Source: Clostridia bacterium
GTDB lineage: Bacteria > Bacillota_A > Clostridia > Oscillospirales > CAG-272
Direction of reading: 5' to 3'
DNA: 5,259 bases
Assembly (NCBI GenBank): GCA_017472105.1
Contig: JAFUQY010000109.1
Coordinates: 1-5,259 of the forward strand
A model generated the notes under the pieces. That model searched no databases. It had not been told where the DNA came from and saw nothing but the letters and a program-made list of their open reading frames with translations. The first letter of the stretch is position 1; each line of letters opens with the position of its first letter. Shown piece after piece: positions 1 through 5,259 of the stretch. The translations under genes were made by a program, and so were the position numbers.

Positions 1-2590
1 AATGCACGGGAATGGACGGAAGGAACAGTGCGAACATTGTCAGTCCCGTCTGAATGATCTCACCGACCAGTCTTTCCGTCACTTCGGGCGGCCAGTGCTC
101 GAAATCCGCAACTGCCCGGAGATTTGCGACCGCAGTCATGGTGTAGATCGAGGGAACCAGCAGCACAACCGCAAGTGTAATGCATACGGCGACAATCACG
201 GTCGGATACGTTTCCGCGCGCACGGATTTATGAATTACCCGGTCATCCGCACCGATCTGTCTCAGAATCGCAATTTCGCGCCGTTCCTTTGTGACCTTGA
301 GGAAGGAATCCGTGTAGGTCATCGTGCAGAAGGAGAGGTAGAGCATCGCAAAGAAGAAGCACAGCATAACGGTGTTCGCGGTCTGGATGCGCTCCTCGGA
401 TTCGGTCTGCACATCGCGCGCGGTCACGTCATACCGCAGGAACGCCGGGGAATTGACGAGGTTTTCGTACATCACGCGCAGTTCGTCAAGTGGAGCATCC
501 TCCGTGAACCAGCCGAGCACCTTCGACCACTGACCGCCTTCCAGACCGCAGAGCTGACGTCCTTCGTCGCTCATGATCCAGATGCCGTCGCTGATGAGAA
601 GGTCTTCATATCGTCCCACTGCAACGACAACGGCACATACGGTGTATTCATAGGAGTCCGTCTGCTTTACGCGGGTGTCGGTGTAGGTATAACCGTCTCT
701 GCTTCCTTCGTATTTGGTGACAATCTGCGTTCCGTTGACGGAGAACTTTTCACCGACCTCGATCGGATCTCCTTCATTACCGGAAACCACCGCAATCATG
801 CACGACGGATCCTCGAAAATCCGGTAGGGATCCCCGTCGATCACGGCAAATGACGCCATATCGAGCGCGCTCCGGTTCATGGTAATCACCGCGTTGTACC
901 CGGGAGCCGTCCCGCCGTCCGGTGTCGATACATACGGATAGTGCTGTGTGATTGTGTCGCCGACATCCATGGCACGGCGTTCCGAGCTGCGTTCCAGATC
1001 GTTCGCGGTCACGGAGTCATACAGCGCGATTTTCTCAATCAGCGGCTCTTTTTCAAGCTCCAGTGCCAGCTCTTCCGTCAGCGGGGCATACCGTCCGTAT
1101 GAGTTGTTCTCGTCCCGCTCCGCAACGGTGATATCCGCGGCGTATTTGTTGAGCTTTTCAATCGCCGACGACGCATCCGCACGGAACATGACCATCACCG
1201 TCACGAAAACGCCGCACACGATGCACACGAGCGATGTGATAACCGCCGTGACGATACGGGATTTCAGCGTCCGACGCGCTTTGAGGAGCGAGAGCGTGAG
1301 AATCTTGTCCTTCGCTGTTTTCAGCTTCTCCGACGAGCGGGAGACGTACGGAATCCGGTATTTCGCCTGACCGGAGATGAGCACGAACGGCAGCTCCATC
1401 GTGATCCGCGCAATGCCGATGTACGAGAAGAAGCACGCCAGCACGCACCACCACAGCGACGCCTCAATCAGTCTCAGCCACGGTACGGAGAACACGTAGT
1501 CCACATCCGTTGCGGAGGCGGCGTTGTAGGCGGATATGTAAATGTTGGAAATGCCCGCCGAAATGAGAATCACGGGAACAGCCGCAATCAGCCCGATCAG
1601 GAGAATCTGCCCGGCGGATATGGCACAGATCTGACGCCGGTTCGCACCGATAGCCCCGAGTATGCCGTATTCCTCCGAGTTTGACGCAAACCAGTTCGCC
1701 ATGAACGACGCCATCATCAGCGCGGCAACCGCAATCACCGGCATGGAGATGGCAATGACGGGCGCGGTACTCTGGCTCTCGAGATAATCGAGGTAGGGTG
1801 TGTTGATGTATTCGCCGTACCATTTCAGAAGCTGGGTGTATTTCGTGTTCAGCTTATCGCGGTCGTTCAGCTCGGTGAACTGCTGGAAGTCCGTCTCCGG
1901 AATCCGCAGATCCTTGAAAATATCGTCAATGATGATTGCAATGTTCCGGTCACTGTTGTATTGGCAGCGGAAATAGAGGTCATACTTCGTCTTCGCGCGG
2001 GTCTCGGCATCAATGGCATCCGCCGTTTTCTGCGTGACGAACACATAGCCCGCATCCACGTCATTGGCTTCGAAAATGCCGCTGACGGTGAGAGGGAAGT
2101 ACGTCATGTCGGTTGCCGAGAAGTACAGCTCGTTTTCCGCACCTGCGATGAGGTAGCTGTACGCATTGTAAAGCTCCGTGGATACCGCAATCTCGCCGTC
2201 TTCCGGTTCCCGTCCCCAGACGTAGCGTACATCGAGTCTGTCGTAAATCTCCTCCGTCGGCACTGCCACCCGCGCGGGTTTCGATGCATCGTCGGATGAA
2301 GCGAGCATGGATGTGTACGGAATTGACCATGCGCTCTCGATCTTCTTGTATTTCAGAATCTCCGGTGTGTGATCGTTTGCCATTCCGCGGATCATGACAT
2401 GGTGATAGCCGCTTTCGGACTGCTCAATGCTCCGCAGGATTGTGGATTCCGCCATTTCGAGAAACGTCATGACGAGCGCGAGCAGAACCACGGATGTGAG
2501 AAAAATGGAAAGATACGACCGCCGCCGTCGGTTCAGCTGTCTTGAGGAATAAAAGAACAGCCGGCGCAGTATTCTTCTGATGGTTGGCAT
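1..2590 (-). CDS. FtsX/MacB-type ABC transporter permease, two-module, 3' end cut by the window
   Basis: Reading the minus strand from the ATG at 2590-2588 gives 863 codons without a stop, running off the left edge. The start is set by AGGAGG at 2600-2595, four bases upstream. The protein repeats the FtsX plan twice. Module one has a basic N-terminus, TM1 at about 26-46, a large extracytoplasmic domain (47-275), and TM2-TM4 at about 277-301, 324-349 and 373-395. Module two has TM5 at about 446-469, a second large domain (471-737), TM6 at about 738-760, TM7 at about 797-819 and the start of TM8 from about 846. The cytoplasmic loop after TM2 reads EEYGILGAIGANRRQI and that after TM6 reads ERREIAILRQIGADDRVI, both typical of FtsX-family permeases that couple to an MJ0796/LolD-like ATPase. 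Such proteins work as mechanotransmission or export permeases; the substrate cannot be read here. Probably only the end of TM8 and a short tail are missing. No ATPase gene is visible, so it must lie further left or elsewhere. The gene has its own promoter and is first in its transcript. Confidence 0.93.
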   Translation of the reverse strand, partial: MPTIRRILRRLFFYSSRQLNRRRRSYLSIFLTSVVLLALVMTFLEMAESTILRSIEQSESGYHHVMIRGMANDHTPEILKYKKIESAWSIPYTSMLASSDDASKPARVAVPTEEIYDRLDVRYVWGREPEDGEIAVSTELYNAYSYLIAGAENELYFSATDMTYFPLTVSGIFEANDVDAGYVFVTQKTADAIDAETRAKTKYDLYFRCQYNSDRNIAIIIDDIFKDLRIPETDFQQFTELNDRDKLNTKYTQLLKWYGEYINTPYLDYLESQSTAPVIAISMPVIAVAALMMASFMANWFASNSEEYGILGAIGANRRQICAISAGQILLIGLIAAVPVILISAGISNIYISAYNAASATDVDYVFSVPWLRLIEASLWWCVLACFFSYIGIARITMELPFVLISGQAKYRIPYVSRSSEKLKTAKDKILTLSLLKARRTLKSRIVTAVITSLVCIVCGVFVTVMVMFRADASSAIEKLNKYAADITVAERDENNSYGRYAPLTEELALELEKEPLIEKIALYDSVTANDLERSSERRAMDVGDTITQHYPYVSTPDGGTAPGYNAVITMNRSALDMASFAVIDGDPYRIFEDPSCMIAVVSGNEGDPIEVGEKFSVNGTQIVTKYEGSRDGYTYTDTRVKQTDSYEYTVCAVVVAVGRYEDLLISDGIWIMSDEGRQLCGLEGGQWSKVLGWFTEDAPLDELRVMYENLVNSPAFLRYDVTARDVQTESEERIQTANTVMLCFFFAMLYLSFCTMTYTDSFLKVTKERREIAILRQIGADDRVIHKSVRAETYPTVIVAVCITLAVVLLVPSIYTMTAVANLRAVADFEHWPPEVTERLVGEIIQTGLTMFALFLPSIPVH

Positions 2591-2632
2591 AGCTCCTCCT
2601 TTTTTGCATAAATGAATCGGACAACATCTGTA

Positions 2633-2662
2633 TGTTTGTATTATATCAAACACTGTACAAAC
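2633..2662. promoter_or_regulatory. Putative operator: nested inverted repeats over the permease promoter
   Basis: On the plus strand GTTTGTA (2634-2640) and TACAAAC (2656-2662) form a 7-bp inverted repeat with a 15-base spacer; the half-site centres are 22 bp apart, about two helical turns. A second pair, TGTTTG (2633-2638) and CAAACA (2647-2652), shares the left arm and is centred on the -10 box. The repeats cover the spacer, the -10 and the predicted start site, where a repressor would block RNA polymerase. The binding protein is unknown: a GntR- or TetR-type repressor is possible, and the nearby AraC protein is less likely because that family usually binds direct repeats. Chance symmetry in AT-rich DNA cannot be excluded. 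Confidence 0.5.
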
Positions 2663-2668
2663 TGTCAA
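2640..2668 (-). promoter_or_regulatory. Consensus SigA-type promoter of the ABC permease
   Basis: On the minus strand there is TTGACA (2668-2663), a 17-bp spacer, and TATAAT (2645-2640). Both hexamers match the housekeeping consensus exactly, and TGA directly precedes the -10 (an extended -10). The predicted transcription start is near 2633, leaving a leader of roughly 40 bases before the ATG at 2590. A promoter this strong makes the permease the first gene of its own transcript. The nested inverted repeats over the -10 suggest that it is normally repressed. Confidence 0.85.
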
Positions 2669-2694
2669 TAGTAAAAAGTAAAAAATAACCGAAA

Positions 2695-2737
2695 AATGCA
2701 GAACACATAACGAAAATTTCATTATGCATTCTGCATT
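2695..2737 (-). terminator. Probable terminator of the araC-family gene: 20-bp hairpin with U-rich tail
   Basis: As minus-strand RNA, the two arms pair over 20 consecutive positions around a 3-base loop. The pairing uses three G.U wobbles and is followed by a U-rich stretch (UUUUCGGUUAUUUUUU). It begins six bases after the TAA stop of the AraC-family gene. On the plus strand the three wobble positions would be C-A or A-C mismatches, so the structure is strand-specific and matches the direction of araC transcription. The stem is relatively AT-rich and the U tail is interrupted by CGG, so efficiency is uncertain. It separates araC from the permease promoter just beyond it. Confidence 0.6.
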
Positions 2738-2748
2738 GTGAATTATGC
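2721..2748. repeat. Four degenerate 7-nt tandem repeats (ATTNTGC type)
   Basis: Four contiguous heptads read ATTATGC, ATTCTGC, ATTGTGA, ATTATGC on the plus strand. The last overlaps the stop codon and final Ala codon of the AraC-family gene, and the first two form one arm of the terminator hairpin. The array is short and imperfect. It resembles the heptad-type AT-rich repeats seen in intergenic DNA of some bacteria, but no named repeat family is claimed. Confidence 0.45.
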
Positions 2749-3591
2749 GTTGTTCTGACTCTGCCGGAACTGATTCGGGGTACATCCGACGGCGGTTTTG
2801 AAGGAGGTTGAGAAATGCTGGGTGTTGGAGTAGCGGAGCAGGGCGGCGATTTCCTTGATCGGCATGACGGTTCCGGTCAGGAGACTCTGCGCAATGCCGA
2901 TTTTCCGCTGTGCGAGGTACTGCATGGGAGTCGAGCCGAATTTCTGCCGGAAGACGCGGATGACATGCATTTTCGTGATGCCGAAGTGCTCCGCGATGAT
3001 ATCGAGCGAGAGTTCCGCATAGACATTGGCATCGATGTACGCGCGGATTTTTTCGTCGAGCGTGTTCTTTTCCACCCGGTCAGGGAAGAGTACGTCCCGG
3101 TTTACGCGCGTCAGTATCTCAAACAGCAGGCACGATACGTCCGCTTTGATTTCTGACAGATTCGCATCCGTTGCATGGCTGAGACGGTCGTGAACGGCGA
3201 GAAACAGATCAAGCACATTGCCGTGCGCCGTGAACACCTTCCCGAGCGAGAAGAAATCCGCCAGCCGCTCCGCGATATCCCCGTCGAGATTGATCCAGAT
3301 TTTCTCGTACGGATCGTCGGGATCGGCGTAGTACGTGATTTCCGCACCGCGTCCGATGAAGTAGAACGTACCCGCATCCACGCGTTCGGTCACAACCTCG
3401 TCACCGCGGTCGTATTCGAGATATCCGGCACCGGAAATGACGTATTCAAAGATATAATCCTTCGACGGATACCGCAGCATCCTGTACTCCGGATTGGGAT
3501 AGGTCACGCCGGCGAGGGTACAGGACAGTCTGTGTGCCGCCTCCCGGTTTCCGACATATATGATTTTTTCATTGGAATCGTTGAAATACAT
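2743..3591 (-). CDS. AraC-family transcriptional regulator (cupin sensor + double HTH)
   Basis: This complete 282-residue cytoplasmic transcription factor is of usual length for the AraC_binding-type subfamily. Residues about 15-110 form the N-terminal cupin-like sensor, with the GAGYLEYDRGDE and DPYEKIWINLDG stretches common in regulators that sense small molecules, often sugars. Residues about 110-177 are a helical linker. The C-terminal DNA-binding domain (about 178-278) holds helix-turn-helix one (LSLDIIAEHFGITKMHVIRVFRQKFG) in split form around residues 194-219. Helix-turn-helix two carries the family signature PIKEIAALLRYSN followed by FKTAVGCTPNQFR (244-276). The usual Gly-Phe after the second recognition turn is Arg-Tyr here. 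The ATG at 3591 has GGAGG at 3600-3596 four bases upstream. The gene has its own extended -10 promoter, is divergent from the DUF1836 gene, and is followed by a hairpin terminator. Its target and ligand cannot be read from sequence; the gene itself, the permease and the divergent unit are the candidates. Confidence 0.95.
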   Translation of the reverse strand: MYFNDSNEKIIYVGNREAAHRLSCTLAGVTYPNPEYRMLRYPSKDYIFEYVISGAGYLEYDRGDEVVTERVDAGTFYFIGRGAEITYYADPDDPYEKIWINLDGDIAERLADFFSLGKVFTAHGNVLDLFLAVHDRLSHATDANLSEIKADVSCLLFEILTRVNRDVLFPDRVEKNTLDEKIRAYIDANVYAELSLDIIAEHFGITKMHVIRVFRQKFGSTPMQYLAQRKIGIAQSLLTGTVMPIKEIAALLRYSNTQHFSTSFKTAVGCTPNQFRQSQNNA

Positions 3592-3619
3592 AACGCCTCC
3601 GCATCATTGAGTAAAATCA

Positions 3620-3648
3620 ATTATACCACCGTCATTTCCGGATTGCAA
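3620..3648 (-). promoter_or_regulatory. Promoter of the AraC-family gene
   Basis: The minus strand reads TTGCAA (3648-3643, four of six consensus bases), a 17-bp spacer, and a perfect TATAAT (3625-3620) preceded by TGG, an extended -10. The start site would be near 3613, giving a leader of about 22 bases before the ATG. The arms AAAATCAA (3613-3620) and TTGATTTT (3650-3657) form an 8-bp inverted repeat that brackets this promoter, which could be an autoregulatory site. Confidence 0.72.
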
Positions 3649-3720
3649 GTTGATTTTCTGTAATTTTTACGGTTTTTCGTGCTATTTTCTGGCATGTTGA
3701 TTAAAATTCCGTGAAATCTA

Positions 3721-3749
3721 TTGACGGTCACGAGAACCTGTGATATAAT
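3721..3749 (+). promoter_or_regulatory. Promoter of the DUF1836-NfeD unit
   Basis: TTGACG (3721-3726, five of six), a 17-bp spacer and a perfect TATAAT (3744-3749) preceded by TGA give a near-consensus extended -10 promoter. Predicted initiation is near 3756, with about 39 leader bases before the ATG at 3795. The ten bases TATAATTGAT are identical to those of the divergent araC promoter. Confidence 0.82.
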
Positions 3750-3794
3750 TGATACAGAATCAAAAAGCAATCGCAAAGAAAGGGGGAATTACCG

Positions 3795-4382
3795 ATGAAG
3801 GGCATTTGCAGACTGGAAAACATCCCGGGCACGAATTTTGACATCAACAAAATGGGCGGCGCAACGGGGATGGAATTTCTGGATAAGGTATTCTACATCG
3901 CCAAGGGCATCATGCTGGGACAGATCCGCGAGATCACCGGACTGGACGGCACAACGCTTCAGAACTGGGTCAAGCGCGGCTGGGTTCCGAATCCGACGAA
4001 AAAGACGTACGACAAGGAGCAGCTTGCACGGATCCTGCTCATCTGCATGATGCGCGATACCATGCAGCTGTCACGGGTGGCGTTCGTGCTTCAGTACATC
4101 AACGGCACGGCGGAGGAAGACAGGATTATCCGCGAAAGCGAGCTGTACGACATCGTGTGCCGCGTGATGACGGAAATGACGGCGGAAACCGGATCCATGG
4201 GTTCGATCGATGATGTAATCGAGCATCTTCTTGCGGACTACGAAGAACCGGTAACGGGAGCCAAGCGCAGACTGATGACCGGCATCCGCATCATTTCATA
4301 CACATACTACTCCGCCATCATCAAGGAACAGGCGGACGGCATGATCGACGATCTGGGTGCAGAAAAGAAACGCAAGAGATAG
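3795..4382 (+). CDS. DUF1836 domain-containing protein (putative HTH regulator)
   Basis: This 195-residue soluble protein matches the DUF1836 family as I know it, from the segment QIREITGLDGTTLQNWVKRG (43-62) followed by VPNPTKKTYDKEQLARILLI. That block looks like a MerR-like winged helix-turn-helix: a specificity helix ending in QNWVKRG, then a KKxY wing and a helix. Residues 84-150 are helical, with the family-typical QLSRVAFVLQYING and an acidic segment (EEDRII) before a Tyr-containing helix. The tail ends in the basic KKRKR. No membrane segment or signal peptide is seen. The biochemical function of this Firmicutes family is not established; DNA binding is inferred from the fold pattern. 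The ATG at 3795 is chosen because AGGGGG (3781-3786) lies eight bases upstream and because the N-terminal helix (26-40) appears to belong to the domain. It is the first gene of the unit; the NfeD-like gene follows after 47 bases with no visible terminator, so co-transcription is likely. Confidence 0.88.
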   Translation: MKGICRLENIPGTNFDINKMGGATGMEFLDKVFYIAKGIMLGQIREITGLDGTTLQNWVKRGWVPNPTKKTYDKEQLARILLICMMRDTMQLSRVAFVLQYINGTAEEDRIIRESELYDIVCRVMTEMTAETGSMGSIDDVIEHLLADYEEPVTGAKRRLMTGIRIISYTYYSAIIKEQADGMIDDLGAEKKRKR

Positions 4383-4429
4383 AACGGCTGAGAAATATCT
4401 ACATTTACAAAAATCCAAAGGAGGAATTT

Positions 4430-5035
4430 ATGCTGACTTGGTTTACTGAAATGGATCTGGTCGGTCAGATTTATGCGCTGATTGCCATTCCGGCGACGCT
4501 TGCTCTGGTGGTGCAGACGGCTCTTCTGCTGTTCGGCATCGGAGCAGGGGACGGGGATGCGGATTTCGATCCCGACGCGGATCTGAGCGATCTCGCAGAA
4601 GCGGGTGACGGCGGTCTGGTTCTCTTCTCCCTGCGCGGCATTCTCGCCATGGCTGCAATCGGCGGCTGGAGCGGACTTGTCATGCACGAAGCTGGCATCA
4701 GCACCGTGGTTACCGTCATTCTCTCCGTGGCAATCGGATTCATGGCACTGGTCGGAATTGCGTGGATGATGAAGATCTCCATGAAGCTCCAGTCCAGCGG
4801 CAACCTGAATCTCGGCTACGCCATCGGCAGAGTCGGCACCGTGTACATCCCGATTCCCGGCGAAATGAAGGGCTCCGGCAAGATCAACCTGACAATTCAG
4901 GAGCGGTTCATCGAAATCGGCGCCGTGACCTCATGCGAACGGAAGCTGATGACCGGCGAGAGCGTGCGTGTTGTTGCCACCGATGAAACCGGTCTGGTCG
5001 TCGTCGAACCGATTGAGTCCGGCAAAAAATCCTGA
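4430..5035 (+). CDS. NfeD/YuaF-like membrane protein, probable flotillin partner
   Basis: This 201-residue integral membrane protein has three hydrophobic segments (about 12-37, 64-85 and 91-113) and a soluble C-terminal domain at about 125-197. The C-terminal domain looks like the beta-rich OB-fold of NfeD/YuaF proteins: GRVGTVYIPIPGEMKGSGKI, then a glutamate-rich strand, then LMTGESVRVVATDETGLVVVEP, where a Gly-x-x-Val-x-Val turn is typical. Between TM1 and TM2 lies an acidic loop (39-60) with alternating aspartates (GDGDADFDPDADLSD). It lacks the ClpP-class serine protease domain of long NfeD proteins, so it is the short form. Short NfeD proteins are usually encoded beside flotillins and help organise membrane microdomains; the next gene fits this. 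The start has a strong AAAGGAGG (4417-4424) five bases before the ATG. Assignment to the broad family is firm; the partner role is inference. Confidence 0.85.
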   Translation: MLTWFTEMDLVGQIYALIAIPATLALVVQTALLLFGIGAGDGDADFDPDADLSDLAEAGDGGLVLFSLRGILAMAAIGGWSGLVMHEAGISTVVTVILSVAIGFMALVGIAWMMKISMKLQSSGNLNLGYAIGRVGTVYIPIPGEMKGSGKINLTIQERFIEIGAVTSCERKLMTGESVRVVATDETGLVVVEPIESGKKS

Positions 5036-5133
5036 CTTCCGGCGAATTTGACGGAAATATCGCAGGAAATGAGAAAAGAATTCACAATCTGACGGAAAAA
5101 TAACGAAAAAACCGTGCATTTTATGAAAATCTA

Positions 5134-5142
5134 TGCTATAAT
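5134..5142 (+). promoter_or_regulatory. Possible extended -10 promoter just before the flotillin-like gene
   Basis: TGCTATAAT is a perfect extended -10 (TGn + TATAAT at 5137-5142), but the -35 region at the proper spacing (GTGCAT, 5114-5119) is poor. Initiation would fall near 5149, inside the ribosome binding site AAGGAG, giving a leader of only about 11 bases. The 124-base AT-rich gap after the NfeD-like gene shows no clear terminator hairpin, so the flotillin-like gene may be read from the upstream promoter, from this one, or from both. Confidence 0.4.
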
Positions 5143-5159
5143 AAGATAAGGAGAACATT

Positions 5160-5259
5160 ATGAAACTGTTTCTGACAGCAGGCGGACTCGCATCCACGTC
5201 CCTCATCCTTACATGCGTCATTGTGCTGGTCGTGCTCACCACCATCATCGTGATCCTGT
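5160..5259 (+). CDS. N-terminus of a membrane-anchored protein, probably flotillin/SPFH (5' part only)
   Basis: The ATG at 5160 has TAAGGAG (5147-5153) six bases upstream and stays open to the window edge (33 codons). The peptide starts with MKLFLTAGGLASTSL, followed by a strongly hydrophobic stretch rich in Leu, Ile and Val (about 15-33) that forms an N-terminal membrane anchor or hairpin. The SPFH domain itself is not in the window. The flotillin call rests on its position directly downstream of a short NfeD/YuaF-like gene, the arrangement of yuaF-yuaG in Bacillus, and on flotillins beginning with one such hydrophobic segment. Another small membrane protein is possible. Confidence 0.6.
   Translation, partial: MKLFLTAGGLASTSLILTCVIVLVVLTTIIVIL

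Noticed and set aside
2..853. Long plus-strand open frame (283 codons)
   Set aside because: It lies antisense to the ABC permease, whose frame shows clear FtsX motifs and membrane segments. The plus-strand translation is rich in His, Arg and Gly with no recognisable domain, as expected of an antisense shadow in GC-rich coding DNA.
2633..2748. Insertion sequence end or attachment site suggested by the inverted repeats
   Set aside because: No transposase or integrase, no target duplication and no second copy in the window. The repeats are better explained as an operator and a terminator.
3175..3663. Plus-strand open frame of 162 codons opposite the AraC-family gene
   Set aside because: The minus strand encodes an unmistakable AraC protein with its own ribosome binding site and promoter. 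The plus frame has no domain and runs through the araC promoter region.
3592..3794. Riboswitch or small RNA in the divergent intergenic region
   Set aside because: Both leaders are short (about 22 and 39 bases) and show no structured aptamer or terminator. The region is explained by two promoters.
4307..4803. Minus-strand open frames opposite the end of the DUF1836 gene and the NfeD-like gene
   Set aside because: The plus-strand genes have strong ribosome binding sites and recognisable families. The antisense translations are low-complexity and lack start signals.
5048..5077. TTGACG at 5048-5053 as the -35 of a promoter
   Set aside because: No -10-like hexamer is present 16-18 bp downstream (the sequence there is GAGAAA-like).
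4931..5248. Minus-strand 105-codon frame across the NfeD/flotillin gap
   Set aside because: It overlaps the conserved OB-fold end of the NfeD-like gene and the flotillin-like start, has no ribosome binding site that I can see, and has no recognisable domain.

Overview
The window looks like chromosomal DNA of a low-GC-lineage Gram-positive anaerobe, most likely an uncultured Clostridia (Oscillospirales-like) member. The evidence is strong AGGAGG-type ribosome binding sites, near-consensus SigA promoters with TGn-extended -10 boxes, a DUF1836 protein (a Firmicutes family), an NfeD/YuaF-like protein followed by a flotillin-like start, and a two-module FtsX-type permease with large extracytoplasmic domains. 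Coding regions are clearly GC-richer than the AT-rich intergenic DNA. No RNA gene, insertion sequence, CRISPR array or phage gene was seen.

Left half, minus strand: positions 1-2590 are one continuous reading frame of at least 863 codons. It encodes an FtsX/MacB-type ABC transporter permease whose 3' end lies beyond the left edge. It has its own promoter, TTGACA-17 bp-TATAAT, overlaid by nested inverted repeats that look like an operator. To the right, and transcribed in the same direction, is a complete AraC-family regulator (2743-3591). Between the two is a 20-bp hairpin (2695-2737) that pairs fully only as minus-strand RNA, through three G.U wobbles, and probably terminates the araC transcript. 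Part of the hairpin and the araC stop codon lie in a small array of degenerate 7-nt repeats.

Right half, plus strand: a 203-bp divergent intergenic region (3592-3794) carries a promoter for the AraC gene and one for the plus-strand genes. The plus-strand unit holds a DUF1836 helix-turn-helix protein (3795-4382), an NfeD/YuaF-like membrane protein with a C-terminal OB-fold-type domain (4430-5035), and the first 33 codons of a membrane-anchored protein that is probably a flotillin/SPFH protein (from 5160).

How they may work together: NfeD-type proteins and flotillins act as partners in bacterial membrane microdomains (YuaF-YuaG in Bacillus). The DUF1836 protein directly upstream may regulate or belong to that unit. 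The AraC regulator lies between this unit and the ABC permease and could control either side or itself. These regulatory links are inference. No clearly new system is evident. The points most worth checking are the operator-promoter of the permease, the strand-specific hairpin with heptad repeats, and the DUF1836-NfeD-flotillin linkage.
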